DNA from: Planctomycetota bacterium
Lineage (GTDB): Bacteria > Planctomycetota > Phycisphaerae > SM23-33
Assembly: GCA_022705325.1 (NCBI GenBank)
Contig: JAKJER010000028.1
Span: 17,511 to 81,510 of the forward strand
Direction of reading: 5' to 3'
Length of the DNA stretch: 64,000 bases
The stretch's first letter is position 1. Each line of letters starts with the position of its first letter. A program made the translations under genes and the position numbers. The notes under the pieces were generated by a model. That model ran no database searches. It was not told the DNA's origin and worked only from the letters and a program-made list of their open reading frames with translations. This document shows positions 15,928-25,042 of the stretch, one piece after another.

Positions 15928-16356
15928 TTAGTGAGTGCGAATATACCGCACGATGTCCTCACCAGAAGCGATGCAGACAACGCCTCCGAGCGCGTCAGCC
16001 ATTCCCTCCGGCAGATGCTCTGCAACGCTGGCACAGGCGACCAGTGCCTGGCTTCCGGGGTAGTAGAGAACCACATTGCCAAGCCGCATAACGGACGACA
16101 AAGCATCCCACAACCGTTGGTCTTCGCATGGACGTTCAATCATGGCCGACGCGATCGTACCCGGCCGGATGGAATCACGCTCGTTTGGGTCTGGAGTCAC
16201 ATGAATATCGCAAGAATTGGCTTGGTCGTATTCGACGTGCCATACGTCGCTGTCTTCATCGGAGATAAAGCCCGCAAATGCGTCGAGCCAATGCTGTCGG
16301 GGAATTCCTGCCGGTTCGCCCCGACTGAAGCAACTGACGAAGAGATCAAAACCCAT
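15928..16356 (-). CDS. Hypothetical 142-residue accessory protein
   Basis: A cytoplasmic, acidic protein beginning MGFDLFVSCFSRGEPAGIPR, with WHVEYDQANSCDIHVTPD and a C-terminal region including VVLYYPGSQALVACAS. Codon use and base composition are clearly less GC-rich than neighbours, suggesting acquisition. Proteins opening with MGFDLFV or MGLDLYV and a G-E-P turn are widespread as uncharacterised single-domain proteins. A role as an immunity or antitoxin-type protein is conceivable from size and accessory context, but nothing here proves it, and no toxin gene is recognisable beside it. Confidence 0.6.
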   Translation of the reverse strand: MGFDLFVSCFSRGEPAGIPRQHWLDAFAGFISDEDSDVWHVEYDQANSCDIHVTPDPNERDSIRPGTIASAMIERPCEDQRLWDALSSVMRLGNVVLYYPGSQALVACASVAEHLPEGMADALGGVVCIASGEDIVRYIRTH

Positions 16357-16375
16357 TTGGATTCTCCATAACTGC

Positions 16376-18169
16376 TCACCTGTACAGTTCCGGCCGGCGC
16401 TGGCCCAGCAGCACCGCGCGAAGCTCCCCTTTGGCCACCGGCTGCGGGCGGGCGGAGTACATGTTCGCCTTGGCTTTCTCGTCCACCCGCTGGTAGGGGT
16501 CCGGATACGTTCCGGCCTTGAGCATCTCCTCCGGCCACTCGTGGTACTGCGGACGGTTGTCCAGGCGCAACGTCACGATCAGCGGCTCGTTGTCGCAGTG
16601 ATACTGCGAGCCGGCCAGCATCATCCCCCACGGGTCCATCACGTACGTGCGGTGGTCCGTCTGGGCGGTCTGGCAGGCGGCCCGCAGCAGGAAGTACCCG
16701 TTGTCCAGGCAGCGCCCGTAGTCCCGCAGGCGGGTGTGATCGGTGAAGGGGCCCGCGTCCTGCGTGGAGAAGAGCATCAGGTCCGCCTGGTGCAGGGCGG
16801 CCACCCGGTCGATCTGCGGGGCGTACACGTCCGCGCAGATCTTCAGGCAGACCCGGCCGAAGTCCAGGTCGAATATCCCCACCCGCTGCCCGGCCTGGTA
16901 GAACTTCGATTCCTTCGGGGTGGTCTGGATGATCTTGGTGTAGCGGGCGATCTCCTTGCCGTCGCGTCCGTACAGGATGGCCTCGTTGAACCCGCGCTCC
17001 AGCTCGCCGGCGATGACGACGTACATCTTGTGCCGCCCAGCCAACTCGGCGATGCGGGCCAGCCATGTGCTGTTGCGCTGGCGGAACTTCACCGCCTCGT
17101 CATCGTTGTGGTACCACACGTACTCCCACAGGCAGGCGACGTCGCACCCGGCCCGCCCGCAGGCGTCCAGCTTGGCCAGCAGCTTGTCGATGTTCCCCTC
17201 GCACTCGATGGTCGCGGTGCGGATCACTCGCTTCGTGTCCGCCTTGCGGGCAAAGGGCGCGGGCAGCTTGTCCTTGTCCGCCGTCAGATCAGCGTAGACG
17301 CCCTTGGTGTCCAGGCCGCCCGCGCGGGCCTTGGACGCCAGCCGGCCCGCCGGCACGGTCGCGACGGCGATCCCGCCCGCGTGCCCGCTGTCGGCCAGCG
17401 TGTGGCCGTCCGAGTCGAACACCTGCGCCCGCCCGATGGGCCAGCTCGCCGTCCACGAGAAGGCATCGCGGTATCCGCCGTAGTCCCGCCTGCCGGCGTA
17501 GCGGGCCACCGCGTAGTGCAGGCGGTAGTCCGCCGCCCGCCCCTGGATCGACAACGCCGTCGTGTGCTCGTCCCGCACGGGCCAGGGAGACGTGCACCAG
17601 GCCACCAGGTTCGCCCCGCGGCGCTTGTAGACCATGTCGATCTCGGGGAAGTACTGGTCCGTTCCGATCTTCAACCCCACCGCGCCGACGTCCGTGTCCA
17701 GCACGACCAGCCTGTCGCCCAGCTCGAAGTCCTTCTCCCGCGGCAGGCGGTGCGTCTTGCGATACTTGCCCGCGATCTTGCCCGAGCGGTCGCACAGGAA
17801 GGCGGTCACGTACGTCTTGTCGCCCTCCTTCTCGCGCAGACAGCCGATCACGTTCATGCGGTGCCTGGCGGCCTTGCGGGCGATCGCGTCCGCGGCTGGG
17901 CCGGGAATGGGTTCTGCCGGCTGGTCCACGCACGCCTCCGGCAGCACAGCCAGGTCCGCCCCGGCTGCGCCCGCCTCGTCCAGGGCGGCCTCCACGTGGG
18001 CCAGCGTGCGATAGCCCTGGTCCCACACCAGCGAGATGGGCACGATTCGGACGAACTTCGTCGGCGCGGGCACAGGCGCGATCGGGGCGGAGGCGGGTTG
18101 ACTGGTCGCAGCGGCCTGAAGCGAATCCGCCGCCAGGACAAGAGCGAGCACGGCCAAGCGAGTGCGCAT
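16376..18169 (-). CDS. Secreted tandem nitrilase-superfamily protein, first domain lacking the catalytic Cys
   Basis: A 597-residue protein with signal peptide (MRTRLAVLALVLAADSLQAA) and two carbon-nitrogen hydrolase domains. Domain 1 (about 40-290) keeps Glu78 (LPEAC) and Lys138 (YRKTHRLP), but where Cys is expected it reads KIGTDQYFPE, so Gly169 replaces the nucleophile. Domain 2 (about 315-560) has the full triad: Glu349 (CLWEY), Lys412 (YTKIIQT) and Cys445 (KICADVY). The family hydrolyses C-N bonds in amides and related compounds, so domain 2 should be active and domain 1 structural or ligand-binding. AGGTGA precedes the ATG. The protein at 35875 is a paralog with the same domain-1 substitution and a similar RRPELY C-terminus. 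Confidence 0.88.
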   Translation of the reverse strand: MRTRLAVLALVLAADSLQAAATSQPASAPIAPVPAPTKFVRIVPISLVWDQGYRTLAHVEAALDEAGAAGADLAVLPEACVDQPAEPIPGPAADAIARKAARHRMNVIGCLREKEGDKTYVTAFLCDRSGKIAGKYRKTHRLPREKDFELGDRLVVLDTDVGAVGLKIGTDQYFPEIDMVYKRRGANLVAWCTSPWPVRDEHTTALSIQGRAADYRLHYAVARYAGRRDYGGYRDAFSWTASWPIGRAQVFDSDGHTLADSGHAGGIAVATVPAGRLASKARAGGLDTKGVYADLTADKDKLPAPFARKADTKRVIRTATIECEGNIDKLLAKLDACGRAGCDVACLWEYVWYHNDDEAVKFRQRNSTWLARIAELAGRHKMYVVIAGELERGFNEAILYGRDGKEIARYTKIIQTTPKESKFYQAGQRVGIFDLDFGRVCLKICADVYAPQIDRVAALHQADLMLFSTQDAGPFTDHTRLRDYGRCLDNGYFLLRAACQTAQTDHRTYVMDPWGMMLAGSQYHCDNEPLIVTLRLDNRPQYHEWPEEMLKAGTYPDPYQRVDEKAKANMYSARPQPVAKGELRAVLLGQRRPELYR

Positions 18170-18280
18170 GGGTCACCTCGCAAGACATGGTAACCGACCG
18201 CGCCGCCGTTGAAAACGGGGGGAGTCGCAGGGAGCGGAAAGAGCGGGTCCGGCTGGTCATGGACGACCAGTGAGTTCCCG

Positions 18281-19444
18281 TCAGACCTTCAGCAGTCGCC
18301 GATACAGCGCGACGTAGTTGTGCATCATCGTCTCGAAGGTGAAGATCGACAGGTCCTCGCGGCGCACGGGCGCGGGGCCGGCGACGCCGAGTTGGCGGAC
18401 GATCGCGTCGGCGAGTTCGGTTTCGCCTCGGCGGGGGACGGGGATGATCGACGGGCACACCGCCGCGATCTGCGGCAGGTCGCCGACGGCGGTGGCCACG
18501 CAGGGCAGGCCGCTGGCCAGCGCCTCCAGCACGGTCACGGGCATGGCCTCGCTGTCGCTGGAGTTGGCGAACACGTCCATGGCCCACAGCCCGCGGTTGA
18601 GGTCGAAGGCGTCCACGCGCCCCGTGAAGCAGGTGCGGTCGGCGATACCCAGTTCCCCGGCCAGCGCCATCAGGGCCGGGCGCTCGTCTCCCTCGCCCAC
18701 CAGCAGCAGGCGCAGCTCGGGCCGGTCGGCCGAGACCCGCTTGAACGCCCGCAGCAGCAGCGGGTGGTTCTTCACCGGCGACATCCGCCCGACCGTTCCG
18801 ACCACGCGGGCGTCGGCGGGCATGTTCCATCGCTGTCGCGCGTCGGCCCGCTGGTCGGGCGTGGGCGGCTGGAAGGTGTCCACGTTCACGCCGTTCCACA
18901 GGATGTCCATGTCGGCGGGCAGGCGGACGACCTGGCGCAGGTAGCCCGCCAGCGTGTGCGAGACGCTCACCAGGCGATCGATCCGCCGGATGGCGACGCG
19001 CTCCTCGCTGCAGACGATGGGCCAGTCGGGGTGGTGCCTTCCATGGTCGGTGTGGACGATCTTGAGATAGGGCAGCGTCCAGCCCAGCAGGGCGGCGTAC
19101 AACATGCAGCCGCTGTGCGAGTGCACCAGGCGCACGCCGCGCCGCACGCAGAAGCGCGCCAGGCGAAGCACCGAGCCCAGGTCGAGGCCGCCCTTTCGAT
19201 TGGCGACGAACACCTCGACGCCCTCGCGGCGGATCTCGTCGGCGAAGAACCCGCCGTGGTCCATGCAGGCGACGTCGGTGCTCAGCCCGAACTCGGGGGC
19301 CCGCTCGGTCATCTGCCAGACCAGGTTCTCCAGCCCGCCGATGTCCAGGCTGAGCACCAGGTGGATCATGCGGACGGGCGAGGTCCCCGAGCACGCGGTC
19401 TGCCCGCAGTCGGCTGATAGAGAAGCCGCCGAAGCACCGGTCAC
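18281..19444 (-). CDS. GT4-family glycosyltransferase
   Basis: A retaining GT-B glycosyltransferase that would add a sugar from a nucleotide donor to a growing glycan. The conserved N-terminal acceptor-side motif MIHLVLSLDIGGLE, the linker GTVGRMSPVKNH and the donor-site motif NSSDSEAMPVTVLEALASGLPCVAT (EX7E type) are present. The GTG at 19444 overlaps the upstream TGA by four bases and has AGAGGA eight bases before it, favouring coupled translation; the alternative ATG at 19369 gives the more usual N-terminus. It is the last gene of a four-gene minus-strand operon (22360 to 18281). No membrane segment. Confidence 0.9.
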   Translation of the reverse strand: MTGASAASLSADCGQTACSGTSPVRMIHLVLSLDIGGLENLVWQMTERAPEFGLSTDVACMDHGGFFADEIRREGVEVFVANRKGGLDLGSVLRLARFCVRRGVRLVHSHSGCMLYAALLGWTLPYLKIVHTDHGRHHPDWPIVCSEERVAIRRIDRLVSVSHTLAGYLRQVVRLPADMDILWNGVNVDTFQPPTPDQRADARQRWNMPADARVVGTVGRMSPVKNHPLLLRAFKRVSADRPELRLLLVGEGDERPALMALAGELGIADRTCFTGRVDAFDLNRGLWAMDVFANSSDSEAMPVTVLEALASGLPCVATAVGDLPQIAAVCPSIIPVPRRGETELADAIVRQLGVAGPAPVRREDLSIFTFETMMHNYVALYRRLLKV

Positions 19445-20610
19445 GGCACGGTCCTCTCGGCCTGGGCCGGCTGCCGCCCGCAGGCCTCCAACGCGTCAGC
19501 CAGCGCCTGAACGACCGTGTCCTGCTCCTGCTCGGTCAGGGCTGCGTGCAGCGGGATGGAGATCTCACGGGCGGTGTAGTCGTCGGTGATGGGCAGGCTG
19601 GCGGCCTTGGCGTGGACGTCGTAGCAGCTTTGGCGGTGCAGGGGCGTGTAGTGAACGGCTGTCTCGATCCCTCGCTCGCGGAGGAAGACCCGCACCGCCC
19701 TGCGGTCCGCGCCCCGGGGCACGAGCACGGGGTAGACGTGCGACGTGCCGCTGTCGCGGACGCCCGCGAAGGGGCGGCCTAGCGGCAGGTCGGCCAGCCC
19801 CAATGGGGCAAGCTTGCGGTCGTACAACTTGGCCAGCTCGATGCGCCGGGCGTTGAACCGCTCCAGCTTGCCCAACTGGGCCAGGCCCACCGCGGCTGTC
19901 AGGTCGCTGATGCGGGCGTTCCAGCCGGGGAAGGCGATGCGGTAGTCGTAGCCGGCCTCGTCGGGGTCAGCAAAGCGTTCCAGCCCGTGCTCGCGGAGGC
20001 GGCGGGCGAAGGCGTTGAGGTCCGCGTCGTCGGTAACGAGCATCCCGCCCTCGCCGCAGGTCATGTTCTTGGTCGAGTGGAAGCTGTATGCGGCGCAGTC
20101 GCAGAGCTCGCCGATGGGCCGGCCCTCGGGCCTGAGGCCCGGCGCGTGCGTGGCGTCGACGATAAGCTTGAGTCCGCGCTGCCGGCACGCCTGCCGGGTC
20201 GCGACCAGGCGCTGGATGTAGCCCGCGTAGGCCACGAACATCACGGCCCGCGTGGCGGGCGTCACGTCGGCCGGCCAGGCGGTCTCGTCCAGCAGCGGGC
20301 AGTCCAGCGAGGCGATCTCGCCCCAGATCACCCGCGAGCCCTGGCGGACGACGGTGGCCGCCGACGCCGAGAACGTCAGGGAGGGCACGACGACCTCGTG
20401 GCCGGCGGCGACGCCCATGGCCTCCAGCGCCAGCGACAGGGCGGCCGTCCCGCTCTGGCAGGCGATGGCGTGGCGCGCGCCGACAGAGGCGGCGAACTGT
20501 TCCTCGAACGCCCGCACCCGCGGGCCCTGGGCGATCCAGTTGGCCCGGATCACCTCGCTGACGGCATCGAGCTCAGCCTGGTCGAACAGCGGCTGGACTA
20601 GTCGGATCAT
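19441..20610 (-). CDS. DegT/DnrJ/EryC1/StrS aminotransferase
   Basis: A 389-residue PLP-dependent sugar aminotransferase acting on nucleotide-linked keto-sugars. ACQSGTAALSLAL near 50-62 binds the cofactor phosphate, VDATHAPG (151-158) carries the pyridine-nitrogen Asp, and SFHSTKNMTCGEGG has the Schiff-base Lys181. The segment normally reading HLYG is present as YAGYIQRL. It begins directly after the epimerase stop codon and overlaps the GT4 gene by four bases. Within the operon it implies an amino sugar in the final glycan. Product regiochemistry (C3, C4 or C6) cannot be read. Confidence 0.92.
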   Translation of the reverse strand: MIRLVQPLFDQAELDAVSEVIRANWIAQGPRVRAFEEQFAASVGARHAIACQSGTAALSLALEAMGVAAGHEVVVPSLTFSASAATVVRQGSRVIWGEIASLDCPLLDETAWPADVTPATRAVMFVAYAGYIQRLVATRQACRQRGLKLIVDATHAPGLRPEGRPIGELCDCAAYSFHSTKNMTCGEGGMLVTDDADLNAFARRLREHGLERFADPDEAGYDYRIAFPGWNARISDLTAAVGLAQLGKLERFNARRIELAKLYDRKLAPLGLADLPLGRPFAGVRDSGTSHVYPVLVPRGADRRAVRVFLRERGIETAVHYTPLHRQSCYDVHAKAASLPITDDYTAREISIPLHAALTEQEQDTVVQALADALEACGRQPAQAERTVP

Positions 20611-21576
20611 TTACGTAGCCTCGTAAAGCTTGGAACGGAAGTCGATGGGCTGGGCCCTGCCGACCAGGAAGTCGCGAATGATGCCCAGACCCTCGTCGAC
20701 GTCCTGGCCGACGACGAACCCTCGCCGGGCCATCTTGTCGAAGTTCACCACGTAGTCGCGCCGGTCCTTGCCTGCGCCCAGGTTCTCGACCGTCACGGTC
20801 GGCCAGTGCTTGCGCACCAGGAGGACGATCTCGTCCTTGGAGTAGTTGAGCCGGCTGTGCCCGAGATTGTAGACGCCGCTGTCGAGGTTGTTCTGGATGG
20901 TCCACACGAAGGCTCGCCCCGCCTCGTCGACGTTCAGGTAGGGGCGCTTGGACGCGCCGGAGTAGACCTCCAGGCGGTTCTCGTAGTGGGCCTCGGCCGC
21001 GAACTGGTTGACCGTCAGGTCGAAGCGCATCCGCTCGGAAAGCCCGAACAGGGTGGACAGGCGGAAGACGACGGACTTCATGCTCCCGTTGGCCTGCTCC
21101 AGGACGAGCTGCTCGGCCGCCAGCTTCGTCCGCCCGTAGACGGAGATGGGGTTGGCCGGGTCGGTCTCGGCGACGGCCTTGTCCCGGGCGATCCCGTAGA
21201 CGCTGCACGTGGAGGAGAGGATGAAGGTCTTGCATCCGTGCTCGCGGGCGGTCTGCGCCGCCTGGAGTGCGGACTCGCGATTGACCTGCTCGGCCAGCGC
21301 GGGGTCCTCGTCGCAGACCTTCTCGCCGACTTTGGCGGCCAGCTGCACCCAGGCCACGGGCCGGTGCTCGCGGGCCAGGGCGGTGATGGCTGCCAGGTCC
21401 CGCACGTCGGCCTGCACCAGCAGGGCGTCCGGCCCCAGCAGTTGGCGGAGGGTCTGCTGCCCGCGGGGGAACAGGTCCACCGCCACCACGCCGTATCCGG
21501 CCTGCTGGAGGCGGTCGCATACCCGGTGCCCCAGATACCCGGCTGCCCCCGTCACGATCACGCGTTCATCTGCCAT
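20611..21576 (-). CDS. NAD-dependent nucleotide-sugar epimerase/dehydratase (extended SDR)
   Basis: A 321-residue Rossmann enzyme. The NAD-binding motif is GAAGYLG (10-16), Asp34 (VAVDLFP) selects NAD, and the active site is SSTCSVYG (about 121-128) with Tyr147 and Lys151 in YGRTK. Homology class is GalE/WcaG-like. GAGGAG precedes the ATG. It lies between the nucleotidyltransferase and the aminotransferase in the same operon, with the next start abutting its stop, so it probably makes the keto or epimerised sugar nucleotide that the DegT enzyme uses. Confidence 0.92.
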   Translation of the reverse strand: MADERVIVTGAAGYLGHRVCDRLQQAGYGVVAVDLFPRGQQTLRQLLGPDALLVQADVRDLAAITALAREHRPVAWVQLAAKVGEKVCDEDPALAEQVNRESALQAAQTAREHGCKTFILSSTCSVYGIARDKAVAETDPANPISVYGRTKLAAEQLVLEQANGSMKSVVFRLSTLFGLSERMRFDLTVNQFAAEAHYENRLEVYSGASKRPYLNVDEAGRAFVWTIQNNLDSGVYNLGHSRLNYSKDEIVLLVRKHWPTVTVENLGAGKDRRDYVVNFDKMARRGFVVGQDVDEGLGIIRDFLVGRAQPIDFRSKLYEAT

Positions 21577-21619
21577 CTCGACTCCTCGGCTTCGGTAAAG
21601 AAGGACGTCCTCTCTCGTC

Positions 21620-22360
21620 TCACGCTTCCTCGCCGCGGACGCTCTCCTGCGGCAGGAGCTTCTTGATCACCGTCTCGTATTCGTCGTTGGCGCGGGCGTA
21701 GTCCTCGGGCCGGCCGATGTCCAGCCAGTAGCCCTCGTACGGGTAGGCCCGCAGGTCGTACTTGCCGTCGATCATCGCCTGCACCAGGTGGTCGAAGCCG
21801 AAGGGCCGATCCGGCGGGATCAGCTCCAGCACGCGCCGGGAGAAGCAGTACACGCCCATCGACACCCAGTGGCGATAGACGGGCTTCTCCTTCATGGCGA
21901 TGATGCGGTGGACCGGCCCGTCGTACTCCAGCACGCCGAACTCCGTGGGCACCTCGCGCTTGAAGACCGCGATGGTGGCGTCGGCCCCGCTGGCCACGTG
22001 GCGATCGAAGAACTGACCGAAGTGCAGGTCCGTCAGCACGTCGCCGTTGAGCACCATGAAATGCTCGCCGAGGTCCTCGATCAGCCGCAGCGGCCCGATC
22101 GTCCCCAGCGGGCGGTTCTCGATCGAGTAGTCGATCCGCCCGCCCCAGCGGCTGCCGTCCTCGAAGAATGCCTGGATCAGATGGTGCAGGTGGTTCAGGG
22201 CCACGGTGATCCGCTCGCAGCCGCACGCGATCAGCCGCTGGACCACGATCTCCATGATGGCCTTGTCGCCCACCGGCACGATGGGCTTGGGTATGAGCGC
22301 AGTGTAGGGCTTGAGCCTCGTGCCCTTGCCGCCGGCCAGTAATATAGCGCGAAATCCCAT
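21620..22360 (-). CDS. Sugar-1-phosphate nucleotidyltransferase
   Basis: A 246-residue GT-A-fold nucleotidyltransferase (RfbA/GlmU/ManC relatives). The signature is AILLAGGKGTRLKPYT (5-20), followed by PKPIVPVGDKAIMEI, MVLNGDVLTDL (metal-binding Asp), EFGVLEYDG and YWLDIGRPEDY. The short length without a C-terminal beta-helix or cupin domain fits the mannose-1-phosphate guanylyltransferase-like group, but nucleotide and sugar are not certain. It is the first gene of the operon; AAGGAG lies before the ATG. The divergent spacer to 22664 carries a folded leader. Confidence 0.9.
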   Translation of the reverse strand: MGFRAILLAGGKGTRLKPYTALIPKPIVPVGDKAIMEIVVQRLIACGCERITVALNHLHHLIQAFFEDGSRWGGRIDYSIENRPLGTIGPLRLIEDLGEHFMVLNGDVLTDLHFGQFFDRHVASGADATIAVFKREVPTEFGVLEYDGPVHRIIAMKEKPVYRHWVSMGVYCFSRRVLELIPPDRPFGFDHLVQAMIDGKYDLRAYPYEGYWLDIGRPEDYARANDEYETVIKKLLPQESVRGEEA

Positions 22361-22663
22361 ACGGCTCCTTCCCTCTCCTCATCGGATAGAAGGCACGCGG
22401 CGCTTAGCTGAAAGGAGGGGGTCCTTAATGGCTTTGTACGTATGGGCTTGGACAATGGCCCAGGTTTTCCCGGCTGGCAGGGGGCCGAAGGCCCTGCCGG
22501 AAACGGGCCGCCGGGCAAGGGTCCACGTCGGTGGCCGCCCAGGGCCCGCGAACCTGGGCCTCGGCGCGCCAACGACCACGTGGACCGGGCAGGGGACTGG
22601 AGGGACAAGGAACTTCTTGCCGCCCGCGCCCGGGCGGCGTAGCATAACGGCACAGTAGGAGAT
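22361..22663 (+). other. Divergent 303-bp spacer with nested GC-rich hairpins
   Basis: Three structures precede the isomerase at 22664. GGCAGGG/CCCTGCC are at 22476-22482 and 22492-22498. A two-layer stem has outer arms GTCCACGT/ACGTGGAC (22521-22528 and 22578-22585) and inner arms GCCCAGG/CCTGGGC (22537-22543 and 22553-22559). GCCGCCC/GGGCGGC lie immediately before the ribosome site (about 22619-22638). No known riboswitch class fits. It may be a regulatory leader or repeat-derived palindromes. Confidence 0.5.
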
Positions 22664-23632
22664 ATGCCCATGTCCACCCAAGCCGAAGCGTTCAGCAAAG
22701 TCTCTCGCCGCGAAGCCCTCTCGCTTGCCGCCGGCGCCGCCTGCGCCGCGACCGCCGCCTCCGCCCGCGCCGCCGAGCCCAAACCCGCCGACAAGTCCAA
22801 GCTCACCGTCGGCATCGCCACGCTGGGTTTCTCGGCCATGACCAACGCCGAACTGGCCCCCGAGCTGGCCCGCAACGGGCTGAAGACCGTCCAGCTCTTC
22901 CTGGCCCAGAAAGACAGCAACTTCTGGCGCTACAACTCGCGCAATGACGTCTCGTCCATGACCGCCGAACGCTGCAAGGCCATCGCCGACGCCTACCGCT
23001 CCGCCGGCGTGACCGTCCACAGCATCGGCGTCTACACCAACCTCATCCACCCCGACGAGGCGGAGCGAAAGGCCAACCTCGACTACTTCGAGGCCATGAT
23101 GGCCATCGGCGCCCACATGGGCGTGCGGACGTTCATCAGCGAGGCCGGGCACTACGTCGACGACAAGAAGCCCGAGCCGCACGTGCCCCTGCACTTCCAG
23201 GACGCCGTCTGGCCGCAGATGGTGGACACCGCGCGCGAGCTGGCCAAGCGCGCCGACAAGTACGACGCCAAGGTCCTGCTCGAGCCTTTCTTCCGCGGCT
23301 TCCTGTGCAGCGCCAAGCGGGTGCGGACCTTCCTCCAAGAGGTCAACTCCCCGCGCATCCGCGCCCTGCTGGACCCGGCCAACCTCATCGAGGTCAACGA
23401 CCTGGAGGAGATGTTCGCCCAGCTCGGCCCCTGGATCGACTGCTTCCACGCCAAGGACCGCAAGCTCCACACCGACCGCGGCGTGGCCGCCGGACAGGGC
23501 GACGTGGACTACAACAAGTTCGTCGCGCTGGCCGCCCGGACCGCACCCCACGCCCCGCTGGTCCTCGAGTACGTCGGACCGGCCAACTACAAGGCCTCGC
23601 TGGCCCACCTCCGAAAGGCGATGGACGCGTAG
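22664..23632 (+). CDS. Tat-exported sugar phosphate isomerase/epimerase-like protein
   Basis: A 322-residue xylose-isomerase-like TIM barrel with twin-arginine signal SRREALSLAAGAACAATAA. Conserved segments include VGIATLGFS, VHSIGVYTNLIHPDE, TFISEAGHYV, VLLEPFFRGFL (metal Glu), ALLDPANLIEVND and DCFHAKDRKL (metal and sugar-binding residues). It is distinct from the isomerase at 9335 and the one at 28078; together they are three exported members in one window. AGTAGGAGAT precedes the ATG at 22664; an ATG at 22670 is also possible. Reaction unknown, probably an uncommon sugar or keto-sugar. Confidence 0.85.
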   Translation: MPMSTQAEAFSKVSRREALSLAAGAACAATAASARAAEPKPADKSKLTVGIATLGFSAMTNAELAPELARNGLKTVQLFLAQKDSNFWRYNSRNDVSSMTAERCKAIADAYRSAGVTVHSIGVYTNLIHPDEAERKANLDYFEAMMAIGAHMGVRTFISEAGHYVDDKKPEPHVPLHFQDAVWPQMVDTARELAKRADKYDAKVLLEPFFRGFLCSAKRVRTFLQEVNSPRIRALLDPANLIEVNDLEEMFAQLGPWIDCFHAKDRKLHTDRGVAAGQGDVDYNKFVALAARTAPHAPLVLEYVGPANYKASLAHLRKAMDA

Positions 23633-24005
23633 AGACCGACGCCTCCGGGCAGTCCCCCGGCCGCTGACGGTCACAAGCGGTCACTGTCCCGTTTTTGCGG
23701 AAAATCCATGCCGTCTTGTCGGGCGTCGTTATGGATATAAACTATTTACGCAAAACAGGTTACGCCGAATATGGCAAATCGGTAAATATCCGAAAAATCA
23801 GATAAACAGGCGCAAAGATGGGACAGTAAAGCCCGAAATGGGACATTCACCCGTTCCCAGAAGGAAGGCGCGCAACCGTAAGGTGTTCTGAGAGAAGATG
23901 TTGCGGATGTCCTCTTCGATGGGACAGACGTCGATTTCGCGTCCAGGCGCACACCGGTCCGCGGTCAACCCCGGGCGCAGAGACCGAGATTCGACTGCCG
24001 ACGCT
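23633..24005. other. 373-bp spacer carrying a MITE-like element; no supported gene
   Basis: The spacer lies between the convergent isomerase and moxR. It contains the AT-rich inverted-repeat element at 23683-23827 and a second GGGACATT copy near 23840. A 68-codon minus-strand frame at 23746-23952 exists but looks composed of degraded sequence, and I do not support it as a gene. Confidence 0.5.
23683..23827. mobile_element. 145-bp MITE-like element with 17-bp terminal inverted repeats
   Basis: The left end ACTGTCCCGTTTTTGCG (23683-23699) and right end CGCAAAGATGGGACAGT (23811-23827) are inverted copies matching at 15 of 17 positions. The interior is far richer in A+T than its surroundings and has no transposase frame. 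No clear target-site duplication was seen. Size and structure suit a non-autonomous element; the TGTCCC end type is seen in several IS groups, so the family is not assigned. Confidence 0.55.
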
Positions 24006-25004
<999 letters not shown>

Positions 25005-25009
25005 GTCTT

Positions 25010-25042
25010 CAATTGTCAATTGTCAATGGACAATTGTCAATG
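25010..25042. repeat. Heptanucleotide array, unit CAATTGT
   Basis: Four contiguous 7-base units (CAATTGT, CAATTGT, CAATGGA, CAATTGT) followed by CAATG. It covers the DUF2752 stop codon (25037-25039) and runs to within 6 bases of the moxR ATG. It is one of four arrays in the window with unrelated units but the same 7-base period. Confidence 0.8.

Noticed and set aside
15549..16139. Open frame of 196 residues overlapping the two accessory genes
   Set aside because: It is out of frame with both better-supported genes and reads as a Cys/Arg-rich shadow without domains.
23746..23952. 68-residue minus-strand open frame
   Set aside because: It crosses the boundary of the MITE-like element, and its Ser/Thr-rich translation has no recognisable motif or ribosome site.
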